From Tritrichomonas musculus (lineage: Eukaryota; Parabasalia; Tritrichomonadida; Tritrichomonadidae), in assembly GCA_039105265.1 (NCBI GenBank), contig JAPFFF010000037.1, positions 1,269,501-1,333,500 on the forward strand: a stretch of 64,000 nt of DNA, read 5' to 3'. The notes beneath the pieces are model-generated. The model did no database searches. It was not told the origin of the DNA and saw nothing but the letters and a program-made list of their open reading frames with translations. Positions 1 to 8,614 of the stretch are shown here, in pieces. A program made the translations under genes and the position numbers. The first letter of the stretch is position 1, and the number at the start of each line of letters is the position of its first letter.

Positions 1-499
1 CAATACAATCCTATATATAATAAATACAATCCTATACATTATCAATATAATGCAATATATTAACTATATCATGTCCTACTTAGAAAAAAAATATATTAAA
101 AATATCTATTCTTAGTTTTTACTAGATTCTTTTTGAACTGCGTTCAAAAAGTGGTGTTGTTTATATAAACGCTTTCAAAAAGTTTTAAAAAAACAAAAAC
201 AATACAAAACAAAACAAAACAAAAAAAAAAAAAAAAAAAAAACAATAGTTTTTAGGTGAAAAGTATGTTATAGAATCAAATTTAAGCTTAGAGTATTTGT
301 AATTCTCTTAATTATAATATGCACATACTTTATTCATAAAAGCATTGACTAAAAGGTCGATTTCCAAATATTTGGAAATGTGATATGAAAAACATCAAAT
401 AGATGAATGCTGTTTAATGATAAAATCAAAGTACATTTATATAATAGTTTTTTTTTTTAATATAAAAAAGGATTTTATTGAATGTAAAAAACCATTGAC

Positions 500-1443
500 T
501 TATTCATTTTGACATATTTTTGAGATGAAGTTATCAATATCTTCACCAAAATAAATTTCAGAATTAGAATAATCTCGAAGTTCAGAAGTAATCTCTGGGA
601 TAATTTTATAAATGATAGGATCGCTTGATTTGTATAAGATCGATACAAATGATTTAAATAATAATGATTTTTTTGAAAAAGGTAGAGCATTTATAAATTC
701 AAAAAGTTTATTATAAAATTGAACGAATTATTGAATGTTTTGAATAGGATAACTTATTTCTATAACATCAATGCAATCTGATATGTTATATATAGCATTT
801 AGATCTAAGTCATCCGATATATCTTTAAAAAATTTAGAAAAAAAATTAAACTTTGAAGTTTATTAAAATTATGAAAAACAAAATTAAAAGAAAAAAAATT
901 CGAATTAATAAGATTTAAACGATATATTTCTGAATATTCACAAAAAACTCTTAATAATATGCAAAAATTAGATAAAATTTTTGTTGAATTTATATGCTCT
1001 TTTAAAAAAACAATTATAAACTCAATATTTTTAAAATGAGGAATCAAAAAATCGATATAATCACCCGATAACACTGATAAAGAGATAAAAAAATGAAATA
1101 TAGATAAAATAAAATTTTCATTATTTGTTTCGAAAAATTCAGATAAATTGGTTAATAATTGAGATTTTTGAATAAAAAAAAGAATAAAATTTTCATCATT
1201 ATCTTCAAATTCATAATTTTCTGAATTTAAAAATTGTATAATCTGCATTATCATATCATGAATTAATTTATAATTTTTGGTTTTGTAAATGACATCAATA
1301 TTTTTAAGTTCTTCTTCTATTTTCTGAAAAATTTCGATGCGATTAAAGTTTGATGTGTAATCTTTTTCACCAAAAAACACATTTATTTCATCGAATTTTA
1401 AACTAATATCTTTGGAGTAACTTTGTTCTTTGTAAATATCCAT
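500..1443 (-). pseudogene. Decayed trichomonad gene of alpha-helical (ARM-like) type
   Basis: An ATG at 1443 opens a 212-residue frame rich in Phe, Leu, Ile and Asn, with helical segments of the kind seen in ARM-like trichomonad proteins; I cannot name the family securely. Upstream, reading leftward, lies TTTCACTTTAAAAAATG, a plausible Inr and start. The frame stops at 805, but a coding-like sequence continues in a shifted frame from about 825 to 500. It includes runs such as SDDLDLNAIYNISDC and SELRDYSNSEIYFGED, with one more in-frame stop near 735. I therefore see a host gene broken by one frameshift and at least one stop. The low-complexity, N- and F-rich composition means the family assignment is a guess; the broken state is better supported. 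Confidence 0.5.
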
Positions 1444-1589
1444 TTTTTAAAGTGAAATAATAAGAGACTAAAAAGTACTCATTTTTGAAGACATTATTCA
1501 ATTTTGAAGAAACTTATATAATTTTTTTTGTAAATTATTCAAAATTGATTTTTTTCTAATAAATACGTTTTTAATATCAAGAAAAAAGA

Positions 1590-1955
1590 AATTTTGAAAA
1601 AAAATAAAAAAATTGTCACTATATTCCACATCTAAATGATAATTTATTAATAATTTAATTGATATTTTTCTTTTTTGAGTATTTTTAAGGTACAATTCTC
1701 ATACGTTTAGTAACTGCAAAACTTTTTGACACTTTAAGAAAAAGAAAAGACATGTTATATAAAAAATATTTTTTAAAAAATTATACATTTGAAAAATTTA
1801 ATATAAAAAATAAAGCTCAGAATTTTAAATCTGACACTCATTCAAACAAAAACTTTTTCTGAGAAGTGCACTTTCACAAAATTTTAACGTTCTCTTTCTC
1901 AATATTTAACGTATGAGAATTGTACCTTAAGTTGATCGTTTTAAATTATACAAGA
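1590..1955. repeat. Diverged single copy of the 123-bp array-B unit, split by a transposon
   Basis: The stretch around 1630-1688 (TTAATTGATATTTTTCTTTTTTGAGTATTTTT in sense, spread over that range) and the stretch 1931-1955 (GTTGATCGTTTTAAATTATA) together match one unit of the tandem array at 2829-3318. They are separated exactly by the TTAA-flanked element at 1689-1926. A weak 65-codon frame on the minus strand (1498-1695) lies here, starts at TTG and is probably not a gene. Confidence 0.6.
1689..1926. mobile_element. TTAA-flanked non-autonomous transposon (238 bp)
   Basis: The ends are an inverted repeat, GGTACAATTCTCATACGTT on the left and its complement on the right. The element is flanked by TTAA at 1685-1688 and 1927-1930. 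The uninterrupted sequence GAGTATTTTTAAGTTGATCG occurs several times in the array at 2829-3318, so this is a filled copy of a known empty site with TTAA duplicated. TTAA targeting is typical of piggyBac-type transposases, but the terminal bases do not match the CCC start common in that family. There is no coding capacity. A decayed palindromic middle is not evident. Confidence 0.88.
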
Positions 1956-2049
1956 ATGGCCACTTTTTGAGCTTCGCTCAAAAAGTGTCCTATGTTAAAC
2001 AAATAAAAAAAGAAAAAATAATATAAATAAAAAATATTTAAAACTTTTA

Positions 2050-2649
2050 GTTGCAGGTGGAAGTTTAATTAGCGTAATTAGTTCCACCTGCAGCTAAGTT
2101 GCGATAGCTGCAGGTGGAAGTTTGAAATGGTACATTTAAGTAATTACTTCCACCTGAAGCTATCGCAGTTTAGCTGCAGGTGGAAGTTCAATTCGCGTAA
2201 TTAGTTCCACCTGCAGCTAAGTTGCGATAGCTGCAGGTGGAAGTTTGAAATGGTACATTTAAGTAATTACTTCCACCTGCAGCTGTCGCAGCTCAGCCGC
2301 AGGTGGAAACTTGGTTTCCTTATTTCTTTACTTCCACCTGCAGCTGAGAAGCGATAGCCGCAGGTGGAAGGCTAAATTGGTAAATAGTGATTTTCCACCT
2401 GAAGCTGTCGCAGCTCAGCCGCAGGTGGAAACTTGGTTTCCTTATTTCTTTACTTCCACCTGCAGCTGAGAAGCGATAGCCGCAGGTGGAAGGCTAAATT
2501 GGTAAATAGTGATTTTCCACCTGAAGCTGTCGCAGCTCAGCCGCAGGTGGAAACTTGGTTTCCTTATTTCTTTACTTCCACCTGCAGCTGAGAAGCGATA
2601 GCCGCAGGTGGAAGGCTAAATTGGTAAATAGTGATTTTCCACCTGAAGT
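2050..2649. repeat. Tandem array A: five units of 122-123 bp with internal palindromes
   Basis: Units begin at about 2050, 2173, 2296, 2418 and 2540, giving spacings of 123, 123, 122 and 122 bases. Each unit holds four copies of CAGGTGG or its complement CCACCTG, arranged as facing pairs (GCTGCAGGTGGAAG ... CTTCCACCTGCAGC), so each unit can fold into two hairpins. The array is clearly richer in G+C than its flanks. Units 3-5 are almost identical, as are units 1-2, suggesting local amplification. No reading frame runs through it. Confidence 0.92.
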
Positions 2650-2828
2650 GATTTTTTTTCATCCACCTTTTCGCTCTCAAAAAGTTAAAAAATATTATAT
2701 TTTAATCATTTTTGAATAAAAACTCTTTATATATTAGAGATAGGATTCTTTTAATGATAGATTTGATATACTGATATTATTCTGATTTTTTTAAGCCTAT
2801 GTTCAAAATGAACTCTTATTATATATAG

Positions 2829-3318
2829 GATAAAAAAAAATTGAAAAAACAAAAAAAAGGTTATAACAATTTATATCTAAATAATGATTTATTAATAATT
2901 TAATTGATCTTTTTATTTTTTGAGTATTTTTTAGTTGATCGTTTTAAATTATATAAAAAAAAATTGAAAAAACAAAAAAAAGGTTATAACAATTTATATC
3001 TACATAATGATTTATAAATAATTTAATTGATCTTTTTCTTTTTTGAGTATTTTTAAGTTGATCGTTTTAAATTATATAAAAAAAAATTGAAAAAACAAAA
3101 AAAAGGTTATAACAATTTATATCTAAATAATGATTTATAAATAATTTAATTGATCTTTTTCTTTTTTGAGTATTTTTAAGTTGATCGTTTTAAATTATAT
3201 AAAAAAAAATTGAAAAAACAAAAAAAAGGTTATAACAATTTATATCTAAATAATGATTTATTAATAATTTAATTGATCTTTTTCTTTTTTGAGTACTTTT
3301 AAGTTGATCGTTTTAAAA
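2829..3318. repeat. Tandem array B: four AT-rich units of 123 bp
   Basis: The landmark GGTTATAACAATTTATATCTA recurs with starts near 2859, 2982, 3105 and 3228, exactly 123 bases apart each time. Each unit carries the stretch ending GAGTATTTTTAAGTTGATCG. Units differ at a few bases only. The last unit decays after about 3318. A single diverged unit lies outside the array at 1590-1955. Confidence 0.92.
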
Positions 3319-3800
3319 AAGATTGAAAAAACAAAAAAATTATTATACTAAAATAAATTTATAATATCAAGCCTCATTCTGCATCTTTGTTTGATATTAA
3401 TCTCACTTTGTTCTTTAAGAAAATCGTTTTAAATTTTTAAATATCCGTTTAAAATTAATATTTATATCAAATTTTATATTTTTGTGAGAGCATTCAAATC
3501 AGAGTATTCAAAATATGGATTTTTTTTTATTCTTTCAATATATTCTGAGGTAGATTATAACAATTTTAAAACACAAATATTTTTTTACTCTCAGCTAGCT
3601 TCTAAATTTTCATATGACAGAATAATTAAGTATATTATAAACAACCATTTTAAACCAATAAATTGAATTATTATGAAAATTATATAATATTTGAATATTT
3701 GCAAAAAAAAGGATGAAAAAGAGACAGAACAATCGATTCCACGGCAAACAGAGCAAATTACCAGAAATAAAATACTTTATAAAGGATTTTGAGCCAAAAA
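3319..3800. other. AT-rich spacer, possible gene remnant
   Basis: There is no supported gene here. A plus-strand stretch at about 3710-3840 reads as KRQNNRFHGKQSKLPEIKY and onward and looks coding-like, but it has no start and is short; it may be a fragment of a host gene. A 60-codon frame at 3484-3666 starts at GTG and is not convincing. Confidence 0.3.
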
Positions 3801-3802
3801 AG

Positions 3803-4726
3803 TTAGAAATGAAGATAGAAAAATTTTGTATAAGCAAGCCACTTTTTATTTAGTTTATTTGGGTGCAAAATAGGTGCAATAATAAAATTTGGGTGCAAAA
3901 CCGATTTGGGGTGCATTTTTTGAATACCTATTTGGCCGGGGTGCATTTTGGGTGCCAAAATCAATATCACCTTTATTTCATAGAAATCTGGTAATGGAGA
4001 CCTAAATAATTTAAAACAATTATCTGCATCTATAGTATTACATTTAAAGTTTATTATTTTGTTGTCTTTTTTATTGCCTTCAGCAACTTTGCAATGCGAA
4101 TTAATAGTCTGTTTAATTGGAGCAATAAATGTTATTCTTATGAATCCTTTTGTGAACAAGTCAAATGGATCGCTTAAAATATCTTTACTCATATATAATC
4201 TCGTATAATCATCATTTTCAATATAAGATACAACATATTGTCCATCAGAATAATCAATGCGAGGATTAGTAAATTTATTATTTGCAAAGCTAATCACTCC
4301 TGAACCAAGTGATGTAGTAATTGCGAATGCATTTCCTGAATATGTTTTTGGTAAATCATAAGCGATTTCCAATATATTACAATCATTTGTTTCTTTTTTA
4401 GATAATGTTTTAACATCAATAATGAATTCATCAAAGCCATCTACATATTCTAAATCACAATGTGCATCAGGTTTATTTTCTAGTGTTGTTATTCTATTAT
4501 CGTGGTCATCCAATATTTGTGATGTTTGTGATAATACATCAATGATATTATTATCTTTAACTATTAAATTATTGCCGACATGTATGTCGTTGGCAGCATA
4601 TATACTGCCGTCTATTATAGCATCTTGTTTAACAAGAATATTATCAAATTCACCTGAGCCACCTGCATTGTATCCACTAATAAATGCTTTATCAAATGCA
4701 TTTTGTTTTGTTATAATTGCAGTCAT
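3803..4726 (-). CDS. Maverick fiber- or tail-like protein (fossil element gene)
   Basis: It starts at ATG 4726 and encodes about 307 residues. The N-terminal third has a repetitive 'address' pattern (FDNILVKQDAIIDGSIYAAN, then HVGNNLIVKD), as in trimeric fiber or tail-spike shafts. A short coiled-coil-like segment follows (QTSQILDDHDNRITTLENK), then a compact beta-rich part. The last 50 residues run through repeated GGTGCA DNA and are unlike the rest, so the natural end is uncertain. It belongs to the Maverick remnant, next to a divergently read gene at 4744. A role as a surface spike is inference from the repeat pattern. Confidence 0.5.
   Translation of the reverse strand: MTAIITKQNAFDKAFISGYNAGGSGEFDNILVKQDAIIDGSIYAANDIHVGNNLIVKDNNIIDVLSQTSQILDDHDNRITTLENKPDAHCDLEYVDGFDEFIIDVKTLSKKETNDCNILEIAYDLPKTYSGNAFAITTSLGSGVISFANNKFTNPRIDYSDGQYVVSYIENDDYTRLYMSKDILSDPFDLFTKGFIRITFIAPIKQTINSHCKVAEGNKKDNKIINFKCNTIDADNCFKLFRSPLPDFYEIKVILILAPKMHPGQIGIQKMHPKSVLHPNFIIAPILHPNKLNKKWLAYTKFFYLHF
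3850..3955. repeat. Short GGTGCA-rich direct repeats near the left limit of the Maverick remnant
   Basis: At least six copies of GGTGCA or GGGTGCA occur within about 100 bases, with TTTGGGGTGCATTTT and close variants. They sit where the fiber-like frame loses its normal composition. They could mark the edge of the element or an insertion. A faint match, AAAAAATGCACC, appears near 11200 in the opposite orientation, but it is too short to call a terminal inverted repeat. Confidence 0.45.
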
Positions 4727-4743
4727 TTATTATATTATAAAGA

Positions 4744-5076
4744 ATGGTAAAAACGTACTTTATCACGAAGAAATACAATAATTTATTGTCATCCGAGTTT
4801 AGTAATTCGTTGAATAAACGCTATATATCTTTTCAATATTGTAGAGCAACATGTAATGGATATCTTGATGGTGAAACAGAATGCCACAGTAATTTTATTC
4901 AAAGAGATGAATATGAAGATAGCCTTGTGTGGTACGCAAATGTAGTGCCACCTGATGATAATCGCAAATATGAATATGTCGGAACAAAAAGAGATTTCAA
5001 AATATGGTTCACTGATGCTAATGGAAACGAGATAAAACCAGATAATTTTACATTGTTTTTGAAACTTGAGTATTGA
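4744..5076 (+). CDS. Small Maverick protein of unknown function
   Basis: A 110-residue frame with an ATG start lies head-to-head with the fiber-like gene, about 17 bases away, and ends 36 bases before the capsid-type gene on the other strand. It is polar, with Cys-containing YCRATCNGYLDGETECHS and a beta-like C-terminus (DFKIWFTDANGNEIKPDNF). The compact placement and non-host style support membership in the Maverick remnant. I recognise no domain; a minor virion protein is one possibility. Confidence 0.55.
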   Translation: MVKTYFITKKYNNLLSSEFSNSLNKRYISFQYCRATCNGYLDGETECHSNFIQRDEYEDSLVWYANVVPPDDNRKYEYVGTKRDFKIWFTDANGNEIKPDNFTLFLKLEY

Positions 5077-5111
5077 GTGCAAAAAAATTTTTTTATATAT
5101 AATCTTTTTAT

Positions 5112-7001
5112 TTACTCATAACCTTTTGGTACTGAATTAGGATAGTATTCAACACCATTTACACTCCATGTGAAATATGTGTCTGAACATATCCATGCTT
5201 CTGGTGATGGTGGATGCATATTTGGGTACTCAGGATCGGGAATAAAATATGTGTCATCTTCTCCACGATACATTGGCTGACCTCTAAATGTAACAGTTAT
5301 TGAAGTGCTACCTGTGTCTAATCCATCGAATACATATCCTGCATTACTTCTTTCGAGCTGAAAATTGATACCAAATGATGTTCCGTCAGAACGACAATTT
5401 AAATAACGTTTACCCGTTGTTGGGTCGTTTAATGGCTGTGTAAAACTATCTTCAAATTCTTGGGTTGCTTCTAACGCTCCATCTAACTCGTTTGCAATCA
5501 ATTGATGTTGATAGAACCTGGCTGCACAAGTATTAGCAAATTCGGTATCTGGATATGTTCTTTTATTAACAACTAATTGCACATTTTGATACATAATATT
5601 ATCAAAACATGTTATATCTGCAGGGCTCTTAGGGAACATCATTGTGATATTTGTTGCATTACGTAATGGAATACTTTTACTGATTTCTAATCCATTTACC
5701 TTTGCTGTTCCTTCAAATATTTCTCTTGTGAGTTCTTGTGATGGAATCAATAATGGTGTTTGCAATTCACGAACCAATCCATTGTAAACATCTTGTTTTA
5801 ATCCAAATCCTGATAAATTTGAGCGACCTAATTGAATAGTTCCACCAAGAACATCTAGTGTAATCTTTTCTGTTTTCAGGTTGATTGAATCAGATTTTGT
5901 TGTTGCTAATAATGCACCTTTTAATTCACTTTTAATAATTTTCACTGTGTCGCCTGCATCTAATGGTTTGTCTGGATTAGCTGCTGCGATTAATTCTGCA
6001 AATTCTCTTTTATTGACATCATCACGTGATACTTGATATTTAGTAAATTCTTCATCTGTGTATCCAAAATCAATTGTTGGATGCTCTAGTACATCATCGT
6101 CATATACATTTATGCCTTTATATCTTTGATACTCTATATGAAGCTTTTGTGAAGGAGTTGGATTTGATGAATAATGAGAGACAATAACTGTTGGTCTACC
6201 AATTTGTGTGAATTTACGTGATATAGGTATAGCAGCAGGCATTTCTTCATCTATTTCTTTATCCTCTAAAAATTGAAGTGTTTCTTTAACTACATTTGGA
6301 TTCACTTGTGCCCATACAAGTGCGCGTAAACTTGTTTTTACTTCTTCTTCTATTTCTCCACAGATTGCATTAGGATATAATTGCCATGCTTGAAGTGCTA
6401 ATTGGTCTACAAATGGTATAGTCAATTCGATGGTAAATTTATGTGGTTGTCCATCTGCAATATCTTTTAAGTCTACATATCAGCCACAAATTGATGGAGA
6501 GAATTGTGAAACATTTTCCCATGTGGAATGTGAATATTTTGATGTTGCTTTTGCATCTCTTGGCTTAATAGAATTATATGCAAATGATTCACGTTGTAAT
6601 TCATCTTGACGATATGCGCCTAAGAGTTTATCATTAATCCAAAATCTACAATCTTCATAGAATTCTACAGCATTTTTGAATCCAACAAATATTTTCATAA
6701 GTCCATGTGTGTCAGCAGATACGTCAATTGGTTTTGATAATTTTATGATAAAATCTAAAAGAATAGTCGTAAATGACTTCTCAATTTGTGTAATTGTGTG
6801 CCCAGAATGTGTTAATTTTATTCGTGTTTTTGTACCTACAGGTAATGGTGCATCTTTATCTTTGAATTCCTCCATGACAAACGAAAATGTGTTATCTCCA
6901 CCGTTTCTTTGTATAAGATTACGTAATTTTGATTGAAAGAATGATAAAACATCACCCTCATCATTTCCTAAATTCTTTGTTTGTGCGTTGTAATAAGTCA
7001 T
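5112..7001 (-). pseudogene. Maverick major capsid-type protein gene, broken
   Basis: This is the largest virion-type gene of the remnant, about 630 codons overall, within the usual length of double jelly-roll major capsid proteins. The N-terminal part includes FVGFKNAVEFYEDCRFWINDK and the C-terminal part ends with a beta-rich segment (RSNAGYVFDGLDTGSTSITV, then TFRGQPMY), the alternating strand-and-loop style expected of jelly-roll capsids. It lies close to the packaging ATPase gene, as in Polintons. The gene is broken, with about one break. The family call rests on length, context and style and not on a search; a structure-based comparison would decide it. Confidence 0.6.
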
Positions 7002-7055
7002 TTGTTTAAATATAAAAATAATGTTTATCATAATTTACATTTTACTGGAATTGAA

Positions 7056-7352
7056 ATGGCATTTGGAAGTTGGTTTAAAAATTTGATTAGCGGTGCAAAG
7101 AATGTTTTTGGAAAAGCATTACCAGTACTTAAAAAAGGAGCAGAAATTGTATCAAAAGTAGCTCCTGTTATTGGAGGCGCGATTGGTGGGACAGCAGGAA
7201 ATGTTATCAATAAAATAGGCAACTACGCAGGGAAATTTGCGGGCAATAAGTCTTTAGGTGTTAATGGGGCGGGTATCAGACAAACTAACAATACACCTGT
7301 AAATGCCCAGTATTTTAATCCAGGAAGATTTGATATACCATTATTGAAGTAA
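7056..7352 (+). CDS. Small amphipathic Gly/Ala-rich Maverick protein (minor virion or membrane-active type)
   Basis: I chose ATG 7056, since the longer frame uses a TTG start and overlaps the capsid gene. The 98-residue product begins with MAFGSWFKNLISGAKNVFG. It continues with Lys-rich and small-residue helices and a Gly-rich hydrophobic stretch (VAPVIGGAIGGTAGNVINK), ending in a polar tail. This pattern of cationic amphipathic helix plus glycine-zipper resembles membrane-active minor capsid peptides such as adenoviral pVI-type proteins; that comparison is functional inference, not homology. It is divergent from the capsid-type gene and followed 23 bases later by a coiled-coil protein gene. 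Confidence 0.55.
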   Translation: MAFGSWFKNLISGAKNVFGKALPVLKKGAEIVSKVAPVIGGAIGGTAGNVINKIGNYAGKFAGNKSLGVNGAGIRQTNNTPVNAQYFNPGRFDIPLLK

Positions 7353-7374
7353 TTTAAATTTATTTCAAATGTAA

Positions 7375-7755
7375 ATGAACGATGTGAAAATAATTGAACC
7401 TATCTCAAAGTATACTAAAGAGTTTGATACAGTTGATGAATTTAATTTGTATTATAACAAGCATAAAAATGATATGGATTCACTTACAACGCATAAATTA
7501 AACAAAATGTATTACATAAAAGGATATCATATAACGAAAATAAAAAATGTTTTAATGTTAAAGAAGATTAAAGAAGAGAATATTAGTGATAATCAAAAAA
7601 ATATTGAGATATCTGAATTGAAACAAGAGATAAAACAGATAAAAGAAACAATAAATAATATTATTCATTTTTTGACCAGTCTTACTGGGCCCAGCTCTGT
7701 TGTAAATCCTCAATCGGATCATTGTGATAATATAGTGTTGCCCCCTCAATCTTAA
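7375..7755 (+). CDS. Maverick coiled-coil protein
   Basis: An ATG at 7375 opens 126 codons. The N-terminal 60 residues (FNLYYNKHKNDMDSLTTHKL, then NKMYYIKGYHITK) form a basic, helix-rich domain. A charged heptad-like coiled coil follows (ISDNQKNIEISELKQEIKQI onward), then a Pro/Ser tail. The stop sits within a few bases of the end of the convergent ATPase gene. Small coiled-coil proteins of this kind accompany trichomonad Mavericks as far as I recall; the role is unknown. Confidence 0.55.
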   Translation: MNDVKIIEPISKYTKEFDTVDEFNLYYNKHKNDMDSLTTHKLNKMYYIKGYHITKIKNVLMLKKIKEENISDNQKNIEISELKQEIKQIKETINNIIHFLTSLTGPSSVVNPQSDHCDNIVLPPQS

Positions 7756-8573
7756 GATTGGGTCAGCAATGTCTCGCCGCCTTCTGATACCTGAACGATT
7801 AAGCATGAATGTGAATCAGGATAAATATTTTTTTCTTCAGCAAGCTGTCTATATAAATTATAAAATTCTTCAAAATCTAAATTACTAGCTGATTGTGAAT
7901 ATATATAATGCAACTGTTGACGATTAAAACATGGAAATACAAACAAAGTTGTTATCTCATTTTTGATATGTGGCTTAATTCCTTTCCATCCTTGGATTAA
8001 CAAGAAGTATGTGATATTTGTGTGCCTACATCTACGAAGTTGTTGACTAAAATATGATTCTTCTGATGAAAATAGTTTGCTATTAGAGATATCATCAAAA
8101 AGTACTAATGTGTGAAGATACTCTTTATTATAGTCTTGTATATGTAAAACATTAAACATATCATTTTTTTGTCCATCATCTAATCTTTCTTCTAAGTGTT
8201 CTCTTTTAACAAGATAATAGAGATTTTTTGCAGCTATCAATTCTGTCATAAAATCAACTGCATTTTTCTCAGAGATTGTAATATATGGTATTTTAATTAG
8301 GTGTTTCAATGTTTGCCAGCTTCTATCGTTTTCATCTCCATTCTTCGTGATATAGACTAATAGGTGGTGTGTTTTTATTAATCCTATTTTGATTATCTCT
8401 TGTAGAGCAATAACTGTTTTACCAGAATTTTGTTTGCCTACGATAACATTTACGGAATTATATTTAACGTGAATATCTTCGTGTATGGGCTCTATTAATG
8501 CACCTGATAAATTGTCTTTATTTTGTTTTAGTGTATCTGATACTAAATAATTGACATCTTTTAGGTTATTCAT
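7752..8573 (-). CDS. Maverick genome-packaging ATPase (FtsK/HerA, A32-like)
   Basis: The 273-residue P-loop protein starts at ATG 8573. Walker A is VIVGKQNSGKT at about residues 43-53 and Walker B is LVLFDD at about 157-162, followed by a polar sensor-like region (SQQLRRCRHTNITYFLLIQG). Length and motif spacing fit the A32/FtsK-HerA ATPases that pump DNA into capsids of Polintons and nucleocytoplasmic viruses. It ends four bases inside the convergent coiled-coil gene and sits between the capsid-type gene and the large structural gene. The open frame looks whole, although its element is broken. Confidence 0.8.
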   Translation of the reverse strand: MNNLKDVNYLVSDTLKQNKDNLSGALIEPIHEDIHVKYNSVNVIVGKQNSGKTVIALQEIIKIGLIKTHHLLVYITKNGDENDRSWQTLKHLIKIPYITISEKNAVDFMTELIAAKNLYYLVKREHLEERLDDGQKNDMFNVLHIQDYNKEYLHTLVLFDDISNSKLFSSEESYFSQQLRRCRHTNITYFLLIQGWKGIKPHIKNEITTLFVFPCFNRQQLHYIYSQSASNLDFEEFYNLYRQLAEEKNIYPDSHSCLIVQVSEGGETLLTQS

Positions 8574-8614
8574 TTACATATTAATAGATATGCAAAAAAA
8601 GACTCACATTATGT

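Noticed and set aside
475-690. A 71-codon minus-strand frame rich in Tyr, Leu and Ile
   Set aside because: The coding-like signal in this interval lies in a different frame that continues the pseudogene at 805-1443; this frame is its shadow.
3484-3666. A 60-codon plus-strand frame
   Set aside because: It starts at GTG, has no initiator and shows only low-complexity content.
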